Of a DNA stretch of 64,000 nt, positions 12,890 through 22,690 are shown in pieces (position 1 is the first letter of the stretch; each line of letters starts with the position of its first letter). Position numbers and translations under genes: made by a program. The notes beneath the pieces are model-generated. The model saw only the letters and a list, made by a program, of their open reading frames with translations. It made no database searches and had not been told where the DNA came from. The stretch is from Distichodus sexfasciatus (Eukaryota; Chordata; Actinopteri; Characiformes; Distichodontidae), in NCBI GenBank assembly GCA_032718565.1, contig JAVGVS010000040.1:1034971-1098970 (forward strand), given 5' to 3'.

Positions 12890-14170
12890 CTATATTCCGT
12901 GTAAGTCAGGCGTGCTCCTGGATCCAATTCGCTCTGACAGGCTTTGAAGAGACACTATCTGACCAATATCCCCCACGCTGGTGTGAGAGCACCAGTCTGA
13001 GAGTGTCTCCTCCGACACCTGAGTCCCGACCCCTTGCCCCTGGCCAGACGTCATCCTCTTGAGGGAGAGCATCCTTTGTAGCTTGGTGGAGCTGGAGTTT
13101 CTGAGGAGGGATAGCATCCGCTGATGGTACTTGGACTTGAACACCTTGGCCGAACGGTGCAGGTCTCCCAAGAAACAGTAGCAGATGGGGTTGAGACTGG
13201 AGTTGGTGAGACCCAGCCACTGGGCGAAGGGCCTTGTCTGCAGGATCCAGTGCGGCGGATGAATCTCATGATCGATTATAATGTCAGAGGCATAAAGCGG
13301 AAGCCAGGAGATGGCAAAGAGCAGGACCAGGGTGACCACCACCCTGGCAATTTTCTTGCGCATTTTCAGGCACGAGGCGTAAGCCATCTGGCTGTGGGGG
13401 TCGAAGTCATCGAAACGCTGCGATGCGTGCCACAGCTTCCGCCCTGTGAGGAAGCTGATGGTCAGGTTGAAGGCCACGGGTATGCAGTAGAGCGTGACAA
13501 AAAGGAGGACGTTGTATACCTGCTTAAGCCTCGCTTGCGGCCACAGCTCTCTGCAGGCGGGTACCATAATGTCGATCAAGTGTATCTCATCCAGCTTGAT
13601 CATGAAAAGCAGAGGGGCGCAGATGCCCGAGCTCAGCGTCCACACCACTGTGATGGTGATGTAGATCCTCCTCTGGGTAAAGCAGGAACGTGCATTCAGC
13701 GGGCTGTGGACACTGTAATATCTGTTCACGCTGATAACCGTCAAGCTGAGGACGCTGGCGGAGACGGAGACTGCCTGGATGAAGGGTACCGCCCTGCACA
13801 GTAGGTCTCCATACACCCAGGCCGTATAGATAGTATGGCCAAGTGTAATTGGCATGCAGATACACACCACCATCAGGTCACAGACAGCCAGGTTAATCAG
13901 CAGACTGCGTGTGGCACTGACGCTTTGCACCCTTCTGCTAGTCTGGCTGGTGAGCATGCGGATGGCCATCAAGTTCCCCACAAAACCCACCAAAAACGAC
14001 AGCGAGTACATCACCGTGAGTGCGATGGTGGTCGGCTCCCGGATCGTCAACAACAGAAGCCTCTCCATGTCCCCGTTCTGGTAAGGGAACAGTCCGTTGC
14101 CCGAGCCCTCAGTTCTACCGAGAGAGTCATTCTGCACCGATTTAGGGAGATGAATGCCAGAGAAATTCAT
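12890..14170 (-). CDS. class A neuropeptide GPCR, NPFF/orexin-receptor-like, NRY motif
   Basis: An intact single-exon frame of 426 codons encoding a seven-helix plasma-membrane receptor, predicted to bind a peptide and couple to G proteins. Visible landmarks: N-glycosylation sequons N2-F-S and N14-D-S; TM1 about 49-71 with GN at 65-66; TM2 about 88-110 with LAVCD (D98); C125 at the top of TM3, pairing with C206 in loop 2; NRY at 149-151; W177 in TM4; P231 in TM5; FAISWLP at 285-291 in TM6; NPICY at 327-331 in TM7. The loop-2 sequence CRELWP and TM7 PFAQWLGLTNSSLNP resemble neuropeptide FF receptors, and the TM3 segment also resembles orexin and QRFP receptors. The start is supported by an in-frame TAG upstream and an A at -3. 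The aspartate of DRY is replaced by N149. The long serine-rich tail (about 340-426) repeats QRMLSL at 350-355 and 365-370. I recognise the group but not the exact orthologue, so I give no symbol. Confidence 0.93.
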   Translation of the reverse strand: MNFSGIHLPKSVQNDSLGRTEGSGNGLFPYQNGDMERLLLLTIREPTTIALTVMYSLSFLVGFVGNLMAIRMLTSQTSRRVQSVSATRSLLINLAVCDLMVVCICMPITLGHTIYTAWVYGDLLCRAVPFIQAVSVSASVLSLTVISVNRYYSVHSPLNARSCFTQRRIYITITVVWTLSSGICAPLLFMIKLDEIHLIDIMVPACRELWPQARLKQVYNVLLFVTLYCIPVAFNLTISFLTGRKLWHASQRFDDFDPHSQMAYASCLKMRKKIARVVVTLVLLFAISWLPLYASDIIIDHEIHPPHWILQTRPFAQWLGLTNSSLNPICYCFLGDLHRSAKVFKSKYHQRMLSLLRNSSSTKLQRMLSLKRMTSGQGQGVGTQVSEETLSDWCSHTSVGDIGQIVSLQSLSERIGSRSTPDLHGI

Positions 14171-14258
14171 CTTGAAGTTGTAAAAGCTGCGCAGAACCAG
14201 GCTGAATCCAAATCTCTGTTCTACACATCCCTAAGCAGGCAGCTCGAACTCATGTCTG

Positions 14259-15130
14259 GCTGGGAGGACACAGACACTGCCTTAGTGGCTGAAACTCCCA
14301 AATTCCCTCTCTGTTAGTCCACGTAGTCGATGAGTTCAATCCTGTCAGCTGCTGTCAGTCAAGAAACAGGCGGTAAATGGGATCTTTGCATAATTTAACC
14401 AGCTGTCCTATGAAAATACAGAAAAATCACAAGGCACACTTTTAATGCCTTGTCACGTAATTGCATGAGACAAAAGCTAGTGTTATTACAATTCTTAAAG
14501 AAAGCTTCATTAATTCTTCAGCTGCTCTTTTTTTTTTTTTTTTGCATAAAACTACTTTGCACTTATTTGCATGCACACCGCTCATGAACAGACTTTAACA
14601 CAGCACAAAACAACAAATGCATTAATTTATAAGACATTACGCTTTCTCGATGTCAACTTTCTCGTGTTTTCCTTAGTAAATAATGCATCTATTATACTAT
14701 ACGTAATCTTAACACGTGCAAGTGAAGCCTGCAGAGTAGAAATCAGTGATATTTAGGAGGAAAAAAAGTGAGTGCGTACCGGGATGATTGCGCAAAATCG
14801 CTCCAGAGTGTCTCTTCTCTTGTGCTTCTCCCGTGTAGGTTCCACATAGCGGATGTGCTGCTGGTTTGCGGGTTTCTTCTCTATTCGCACCCGCGGAATA
14901 GCAGCATGATCTGAATTATGCAGCGTCTCTCTGAACAACCTGCAGTCTCTCCTGACTGAGGTGTGGAAGCCGTGTGTGTCCGTGGGTGTGGGTGCGTGCT
15001 TCAGTGTGCGTGCGTGTGTGCGTCTTAACGCACAAACCGCTTGTGTGAGTCAGATCTCGTTCACATTCGGCATTGTGCGAGTTAATTACATTGTTGTTTG
15101 TCCCTCTCTTACTCATTTGCTGCATTTTTA
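14259..15130 (-). promoter_or_regulatory. possible 5' UTR exon, intron and promoter zone of the GPCR gene
   Basis: On the coding strand upstream of the receptor ATG there is a good acceptor (pyrimidine-rich TGTCTGTGTCCTCCCAG, exon starting at 14259). Further up there is a moderate donor CCG|GTACGC after 14780, in a GC-richer block (14780-15010). These could define a non-coding first exon and a roughly 520-bp 5' UTR intron, which is common for single-coding-exon receptors. A GT/TG-rich stretch lies at 14970-15025. No transcript evidence is available, so this is inference from splice-site shape. Confidence 0.3.
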
Positions 15131-16067
15131 AATTTATTTATTTAAGTTCTAAACGCGTAACAGCTAATGAGTGTTTTTAAAAGTCATAAATAATCAATTC
15201 TCCTAACAGCGACAAGGTTGGGTTTATTTCACGGCTTATGATTTCACATATCGAACCAAGAGGGCGGCGCCTTGGAGAATTTTTTCTCCGAATCTTTCAG
15301 AGCTCCAGAATTAATCAGATTCGAGGAGGAACAGGTGTGAAGATATTTACTCTTAAACATAAAAGTAAACAAATCTTTCTTTCCTTCTTTCTTTGAATGG
15401 TGTGATTAGACGGTTGATTAAAACATACTGGGGTGGTTAATTGGGGAATGATTTTTGGTTGGTGCCTCAATGTCTGTGGAACCTCTTTGGTTCTTTTCAT
15501 GAGTAATTCAGAGGTTCTTTGCCAATTAAGGATTCCCCATCAAGCCATATAATGGAGCATATAAATATTTAGGAATCTTTATTTATAATTGTTTACTCTA
15601 GCAAGACTGAAAGGAACTCAAACCATGGCCAATTTAGTGTTTGGCTTCATATCGAGGTAGTATCTATGATGTTTATGAACTGTGTCTTAAATATTTTTCA
15701 TGGGCCCATTAATTAAAAAAAAAACTTAGAGAAAGAATAGCATCTTTAGCTGAATGACCAACAGCTGCGACATTTTGTCTTCTTGCTTAATGCATTCTTC
15801 TTATTTTGTGCTGTATGCTTGCTAATGTTGGGAGATGTTACTTTGCCGTTAATTGCTTTTCTATTTGATACTTCAGTTATGATGCTTATGGATAGTTATC
15901 TCCCTAATTCTCCTGTGGACATATTTTCACAGCAGCCCTTTAGCACCATCTCTAATGTGTTAATTGCACTGGACAGGTCTGAAAAAAATTTGAGACGATT
16001 GCTATTTTCAGTCACTCCACACACTCTCAACAGATTGGTGGCTTCAAAAATCTTTCTCAACTTTCTC
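15131..16067. other. intergenic between GPCR and grifin
   Basis: About 0.9 kb of AT-rich DNA separating the 5' side of the GPCR from the 3' end of grifin. No gene or obvious repeat is seen. A reading frame of 97 codons (15783-16076) has biased hydrophobic composition but no homology that I recognise. Confidence 0.45.
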
Positions 16068-16121
16068 TTTATTTAAAGATTATCTTGCTTAAATATGGCC
16101 TTCAGTTAAGCCCGATTTATT
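16068..16121 (-). terminator. poly(A) signals of grifin
   Basis: Two AATAAA hexamers on the coding strand (reverse of 16116-16121 and 16068-16073) lie about 124 and 172 nt beyond the grifin stop codon. Either could direct 3' end formation. Confidence 0.6.
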
Positions 16122-16244
16122 GCTAAAATTATAAACAGAAATGTGAGACAGACAATAATCCAGTGTAAACAAACAGAGGCTTATGTCAAGCTTATTCCTC
16201 TCAGGCTGCCTTTGCTTGAGGATGCAATTCCTTCCTCCCAAGCT

Positions 16245-19200
16245 TCAGTAAAAATGCTTTTTGGTGATCTCTAAAGAGGAGATGCTGACGTCATTCACCA
16301 CCTCAACTTTTGTGATAGTCTTCAGATCCTCCACACGATGTTTGTATTGCATGATCTTTGTGTCATCGATGTAAACATGGAAGTTGTCATTGTCTGAGTA
16401 AATTTCAATCTGTTTGCAAAAAGAAGAGGACATTCAGGTGCTTGTAAATGAAACCAAATCATGCCAAAAGTGGTTGGCTTTATCTGCAATTCACCTGGAA
16501 GGGCTCATTGGTGTTGAATGGGAAGTTGCTGCATATCTCCTCTTGGCCCCAGTGATTCGCCATGAAGGAGTTACAGACTATGTCTGACTCGGTGAAGCGG
16601 GGGTTGAAATGAAAGGCTATTCTGTCGTCCCGGTCGCAGAGGAAATTGATCTCGAACCTCGGTGAGGCAGAAAGGCACATTAGCGATGGTGCAGCAATCG
16701 CTGAAGAGTTGGAGGCAATTGGCTCGAAAGCTAGTTGTCTGACAGGACCAGGCAGCTGGGTCACTCCAGATATACTCAGCCTGATGGGCCACCAGCTGTG
16801 TTTGGCTAGTGAAGCCTTCACTCTCCCCACCAACCACCCCTCTGGCTCACTGAGAGCTCAGCATGGGAAAAATTACGGCTAATAATGTCAGATCTCCCAC
16901 ACCATTCCAACTTAAAAATGTCTGTCTTGCAGATCTATAATGAATGAACACAACTGGAATCACTCCCAAAGGAAATTCATTTGTCCTGTGCTAAATGAAT
17001 TGTCACGTGCCCGCTTGTCACATTAGTGTCCCCGAGCTCTATTCTATAGCACTACTTGTTTGTGTATTGTTGCACTGGGGGTGTTTCATACGTCTGGCCT
17101 GATAAATAGGTCCTCTTGCACCAAACAGGATGAATAATTAACTCCTTACTGTTATTAACTTCTCCCTTTCCTAAGTGGATTTGCTTTTGGAAGAGGGAAA
17201 GGAACATAACCTTTCGTAAGGAATTAGAATCTGCCTCTTTGAAATATGGCCCTGGCTCTGCCTTAAGTTATCATCATTAGATTTATACACCGGGCACACA
17301 TGATTGTGTATTCCGCTCCTGACGTCTGAGGTTAAAATACATCCCTCACATATTCCTTCTGGCACAAGTGATTTTCCTATTTCAGAATGAAAAGGTTGAA
17401 GGGTAAGGGGAAAAAATATTTTTTTTGATCTGTAGAGCTCATACATGAAAACATCACTGACAGATACGAGTGACCTTGAAGGGTTCTGGTGAAATTAAAT
17501 TGGCAATTGCCTGCAATGCATATTTGGATGGAAGTGGTCACTTTGCTCACCGGTCAGGGAAAATAAACTTAGTTGACAGTATGCACCAGGGGAGTATATG
17601 AAATAAGAATATTTTAAACAGTCTCTACTTCAGTTCCTTTGCAGATTTGGGTGAACATTGCTCTTTGTTGATATAGTCATAGACTCATAGTCCCTCATCA
17701 CCTTTCTTGGACTTACTTGTTGGCCTCTGATGGGGTTTCTCCTTTTAAGATGAAGCTCCATCCTGGACACAGTCCATCAGGACAGGAAGCCTCAAACTAC
17801 AAGAATGGTAGGAGCATTTCAGATGTCATTTGATTAAAAAGTAGACTTCTAACATTGACAAACACAGAAAAACACACTATTCCTGGCTTGATGCTCCATC
17901 ACAGCTCTGACCAAAGCACACACAGAAATAAAAGTTGTGAGCCTTTTTAATTAATTGATTTATTTTTTCATTTTCATATTTGGTGAGTGTCCTTCTTAAT
18001 GTAAATTCAGTCAGTGGTCTCTTTTGTTGCCTTTTGATTCCAACTAGGCAGGGAGAAATGCAAGACTGTACTTTAAACATTAAGCAGAGAAACTCCAGTT
18101 CTTGGAAATGGACTCTGATTGCTTTGAATATATTATGCAAAAATGTGATTTTCTTGTCTTGTAATATGATTAATCTAATCTAATGTGATTAATCACGGTC
18201 ACTAGATAGTGATTATATGAATAATTTAAAATGTATTAAAACAGTTACTTGCATGAATATTCACATAATATTCACTGAGATTGCATATCCTTTCTTTATG
18301 AATGTTGAACTGCATTCACGTTGCATATTCCATTAGCACGTTTGTGCTTAAAGCTACTGATTTGCACCTTCGTTACTTGATTTGTTGAGCTCCTGGTCTA
18401 GGTACCCATCAATAAATACATCACCATTCTGAACCTACAAAGCTCTAGGTATTCAAAGGTATAAACAAATCGATTCATGTTGGACTACAGAAAAGCACCA
18501 TTCATGGTAGATCTTTTATGTGTGGAAATTGTTCTTTGAAATTCATTGCTCTTTTATATCGAGGTATATTCTGTCTAACACTCCTATGAAAGTGGCTTTT
18601 ATGAAAGCAGACATAACACGTCGCTATTAGAGCACATCCATCAAATATCAGGTACATTAACACAATGGACAATGTTATATGGGCACATTTTCATAGAGAA
18701 CAATATGATGCCTCTGAAGGCATCAATAGCCAAAACAGTAATCAGAGAGCAAGAGAGAGGGAGTGAGATCAGACAGAGAGAGATGAGAGGAAGTGACCCT
18801 CGTGGGTAAAGGAGAGAGAGAGAGAGAGAGAGACCGGGCAGTTCAGCTTCAGCACTCTGATGAAGACACTTTGATGAAGAGTATAATGTGCCACATGTAG
18901 ACTTACCTGTAATTTTAGACTTGTACTGAATATACATCATCATTTAGTAAAAGAACCTCCTGGTGAGACAATGTTAAGAAGTTGTATGCTCTCAGCATCA
19001 GCAGAACCAAAGTCTCGGGGTTCGTGAAGTATTAAATAAGAGGCATGAGCTGGCAGAAGTGGGCCACTGAATCACCCTTCTATAGATGTTAAGCCAGCTG
19101 GTGATTAACCCCTCTTATTGACTTTGTCCTCTCCCTTTTTAAAATGAAATGAATAGATGGAAAATGGCACTTGTCATTAAAGTGGAGAGAGCATTTCAGC

Positions 19201-19728
19201 CACTTCAGACCTTTGCCCGTTTTAGACCCCCACAATGCCATTAGTGGCTGCAAATTGTAGAGATCGCATGTTTTCTGCAGGAACTAATGGGATGTGGTGA
19301 GACTCTTGAGATTGTGGAAGCATCTCTTGCAGCAGGCAGCACCAAACATAATCAAACATTCGGATGCAACTTAGATGAGAAAAGAAAGAGAGAGTGAGGG
19401 AGTGAGAGAGAGAATATGATGGAAACCACTTCACTCTGAGTCACTCCATGGGTCGATGGAGGGAAAGCGTCATTTGTGTAATGAATATGTATTACTTAAA
19501 CACGGCCCCATCTCATTGATTATATCTGCTAAAACAAACCCACAGGCCGCAACGAGAATGACTCGAGGTTCATCCGCTGCCCTGCTATTAGCAGTGTGCA
19601 TAATGCAGGACTTGTGCTGAGCAGGTAATTGAACTATGAACGACCACTATAGCCTGGACGCAACAGAATGAGCTAATTTGCTTTGATTGTGTCTGCAGCA
19701 GAGCTATGCTTCTTACCCGTAATGTCAT
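16245..19728 (-). CDS. grifin: grifin, galectin-related interfiber protein (4 exons)
   Basis: A galectin-fold protein of 139 residues. GRIFIN is an abundant soluble lens-fibre protein, crystallin-like in role. Coding exons on the minus strand: exon 1 19717-19728 (Met-Thr-Leu-Arg, donor GTAAGA); exon 2 17717-17796 (acceptor TTCTTGTAG, donor GTAAGT); exon 3 16495-16657 (donor GTGAAT); exon 4 16245-16409 (acceptor GCAAACAG, stop TGA at 16245-16247). Phases agree: exons 1/2 and 3/4 join between codons, and exons 2/3 split lysine 31. Exon boundaries match the usual galectin layout. Diagnostic stretches are CPDGLCPGW (9-17), FEINFLCD (32-39), HFNPRF (47-52), NHWGQEE (65-71) and the C-terminal EITKKHFY. 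Compared with galectin-1, the sugar-contact residues H47, N49, R51, N60, W67 and E70 are kept, but the last arginine is I72. Intron sizes are 1920, 1059 and 85 bp. The A at -3 favours the ATG used. I rate the identification as strong; expression in lens is family knowledge. Confidence 0.93.
18812..18833 (+). repeat. (AG)11 microsatellite in grifin intron 1
   Basis: A perfect AG run inside a wider purine-rich patch (18750-18833) within the first intron of grifin. Confidence 0.9.
19615..19620 (+). promoter_or_regulatory. Maf half-site-like TGCTGA in grifin intron 1
   Basis: TGCTGA followed by GCAGG and a TAATTG homeodomain-type core lies about 110 nt inside the gene from the start codon. Maf factors drive many lens genes through TGCTGA half-sites. 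A six-base match is weak evidence, so this is noted only because of the gene's lens context. Confidence 0.2.
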
Positions 19729-19801
19729 CTTGCCGGTGGCTTCTCAGGACGCTGTGTATCGACCAGCTCTCCAGCAGGGGCTGTTTTGCAGCAGGGACGT
19801 C

Positions 19802-19827
19802 ATTTAAAGAGAGCGAGGGACCACGTG
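19802..19827 (-). promoter_or_regulatory. grifin core promoter: TATA-like box and E-box
   Basis: On the coding strand, TTTAAAT (reverse of 19802-19808) lies about 75 nt upstream of the grifin ATG. That would place transcription start near 19775 and give a 5' UTR of about 45 nt. A palindromic CACGTG E-box is just upstream (19822-19827). Highly expressed lens crystallin-type genes often have TATA promoters with short leaders, which fits. No transcript data. Confidence 0.45.
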
Positions 19828-19849
19828 AGCTCCAGGCTTTACCGGGATC

Positions 19850-22345
19850 ACCACGGTGAAGTGGACCATTGTCTGGGCTGTCGGAGAATAAAACGTTCAC
19901 ACACATGATCTTGTGGATCAAAATGTCATGAATGAAATATTTGTGCATAGTCAAAGTTAGACATAGTTATAGTTACATAGTTTCACAGTTATAATAGTTG
20001 CAGTTGTACTGACATTTTTATCATTTACTTTATATACATTTTATGTATGTATGAGATTGATTATATTTATTTAATTTTTCTTTTTGTGTGTGTTATATAA
20101 TTCAGATTGTCACTGCAGACTTAACTTGGACAACTAATACCCTGATATTTTATCTTCATTCATTTTGTACATGGGTTTTCTTTGTGAGAAATGTCCTCTC
20201 AAAGTCCACTCAGATTATAATTTACATTTTTCATCCAGAGTCCCTGCCATTTCCTGATTATATAACAATACAAAAACAAATATTCATTTCCTACATTTGT
20301 GAGGACATCTAATGCTCACAAAGGGTTAAAACAGTCAAACTCCCGAGTGTTCCATAGCCAGAACTTCCCAAATTTGTACTATGCTCCCGCCTCACTGGCC
20401 CGCGCTGGACAGAGTTTAGATCTGCTGTATCCTAAGCATCAGTCAAAATCATACTCCCACTCAACTTTAGACATAATTCATTTCATTACATTCATTTTGT
20501 TTTTTATTATTTTTTCTTATTAGATTTATTATTAGATATTGGATTAAACTGTGTATATATATCATGGCCCAGGAAATGGGCTGGTAGCTAACAGCTAATG
20601 AGCCATCACAGCTGCTTAAAATGATGCCGATGAGTGATGAGACTGCAGCGGCCGCCTCCGCAGCGCTGCACTATGCTTGTTCTTTCAGGTAACCCATTGA
20701 GTACATTAGTGATTTAGGATGATAATTATACAGCAGAACAGGCAATATGTTATTGCAAATCACCGCCATGATGATTATTACCTGTTATTTCTTGAGAGTT
20801 CTATATAACAATTTTAGAAGTTAAATGTGGCAAAATCTCACAATATGAGAATCATATGTAGTGCTTTTTAATTATTTCATGTTTCTTCCTCTTTATTCTG
20901 CTCAGTCATGCCCTGCTGCTATGCACAAACAGCCCTCCAGCAACAGGAGAACAAATGTTGGGTACAAAACACTATAATATCATGTTCACTATGCATGTCA
21001 TGCAATTTTGATGTACACTGTTCTATATACATTTGTATGCAGGTTGATAATTGAATTTGCACAGCTCCTCTTCCTACTGGACTCAGCTAACTATCCGTTA
21101 TTGCTTTTTAAATATGGTATCAATCAGATTCTTTAAAGTAAAGATGCAGATCTTTATGCAAATGCAGTGTCTGGAGAATTTGTCAGCAATTAGCCATACA
21201 CCTATTAGCCATTAGCTTATGTTGCCATACAAAGCTTTTGAATTTATAAAAAGCATACAGAATAGGACAACATGATGAACTTTATTGTCTGAGTGACAAA
21301 ATGTCTAAATTAATGAATGGCTGTAATTTTAAAGTCTTACTTACATTTGTATCATAGATTTGTTTTCAGCTTTTAATTAGTTAGCTGGTGTTAACTGAAC
21401 TTACTGCCAAGGTTAACATATGGGTCTAACTGTGATCTAATGAAAGCAAATGCAAGAACACACATTTTAAAAAAAAAATCTTGCTTATTTCAGTATAGTA
21501 AAGCCTGGAAAATTGCATCGTTTATTTTTCCTTTTTTTTTCAGATGCAAATTGAGTTGTAGTGATTAGTTAATGAGATATTAGCAAAATCGAGCTTTAAA
21601 ATAATTTTGCCATCCGTATAGCGCACGAGTTGCTTCATTTCTATTCAAATCTAACACAATCTTATGTAACACAACAGGAATTTGATGTGTGATGGGCAGA
21701 GTGATCAAAGATGAGAAACTAACCAAAACTAAGGTATGTTAAGATTAAGATAAAGGACCCCTTGACCAGTTAAATTGCTCTTTCAAATCTCAATAAGCTA
21801 AAAGAATGTGATTATGATCATCGCTCTCGTGCTTGCCTGCACTTGCAGACGAGTGAAATCGCTTACAGGCAGAAAAAGTCAGCCCCGGGGACGAGGGGTG
21901 TACTGTGGTGGGCTGCATGCCTTTTGGTAGCCCAGAACTATTACCGCTAATCCTGAGGATTAGATGCAACATGTGGGTGAGTGTTTTGGTTCCACAGCTC
22001 ATCACATTTGCCAGGCCTTTGGAATTTCCTGCTTGCGCTTGGACACAATGGCTGGCCAGGGCTCGTCTGCTTACAGCGGCAAAATACTCCACATTTCTGT
22101 GCCATGGGAACAGCAAATACACAGTTTCGCAGATTGTAATTAAAGATAAAAAAAGATGGCTAATGAAAAAAAGCAGGCGTTTTTCATATACGACAATGTA
22201 GAATGGGGTTGTTACAGTGATTCGGCATGAAGAACTGTGTAACACAGCACATAAATCAATAAGGAATAGGAAGTCTTATCTAGAGCCCACCCAATTTCCT
22301 TTGCTGTTGGTGCAGAGTGTGCGCCCTCTTCTTGGCAGCAGATAT
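19850..22345. other. intergenic upstream of grifin
   Basis: No gene seen. Around 20560-20690 a GC-rich core (GCAGCGGCCGCCTCCGCAGC) sits next to repeated TAATGAG / TGATGAG motifs. It looks more constrained than the surrounding AT-rich DNA, but constraint cannot be judged from one sequence. Reading frames at 21790-22245 overlap on both strands and are not credible. Confidence 0.4.
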
Positions 22346-22382
22346 TGTGTGTGTATGTGTGTGTGTGTGTGCGCGTGTGTTT
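22346..22382 (+). repeat. (GT)n imperfect microsatellite
   Basis: A GT run interrupted by AT and GC steps (GTGTATGTGTG..GCGCGTGTGT). Confidence 0.9.
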
Positions 22383-22690
22383 GTAAACCTTCAAATATGG
22401 GGACTGTGGTCTCATTGCACACCAACAAGCTGAGGACATAACACCAAGGCTCCACAAAGTTAATCACTGTAACATTGCTATTTCTTCAAGCTTAATCTTT
22501 AAGAATCAAATACGTCCATCATGCTCATATCCTTAAAAGTGTGTGTTTGTTCGTATACCCCCATATATGGAGACTTGCACACCGATAAAGTGGAGACTTG
22601 TGTCATTATGGGGACATAAAACACATTTTTACCAAATTTGGACTTCTCCCTTTAAAATCGCAGTCCCCATAATGGTCATCTTCTTTAAAA
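22376..22690 (+). repeat. two diverged copies of a TATGGGGAC-containing repeat
   Basis: The blocks at about 22376-22445 and 22543-22680 both run GTGTGTTTGT, then ATATGG(G/A)GAC, then CACACC(A/G)A, then GAGGACATAA or GGGGACATAAAA. They look like two degenerate copies about 170 bp apart of an unclassified interspersed repeat. They have no coding capacity. Confidence 0.4.

Noticed and set aside
13124..14317. Long plus-strand frames (226 and 160 codons) opposite the GPCR
   Set aside because: They are shadows of the receptor coding strand, with no domain and composition dictated by the GPCR codons.
16480..16837. Extending grifin exon 3 upstream into the continuous frame beginning near 16833
   Set aside because: Residues before FEINF do not resemble any galectin. 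A proper acceptor lies at 16658 and a true exon 2 with matching phase is at 17717-17796.
17171..17446. Frame containing VPEGICEGC as a possible galectin exon
   Set aside because: The resemblance to the CPDGLCPGW region is superficial. The real match with splice sites is at 17717-17796.
18641..18943. Minus-strand frame with a consensus donor (CAG|GTAAGT near 18906) as grifin exon 1
   Set aside because: The donor phase does not fit exon 2, and the Met-Thr-Leu-Arg exon at 19717-19728 fits both phase and family.
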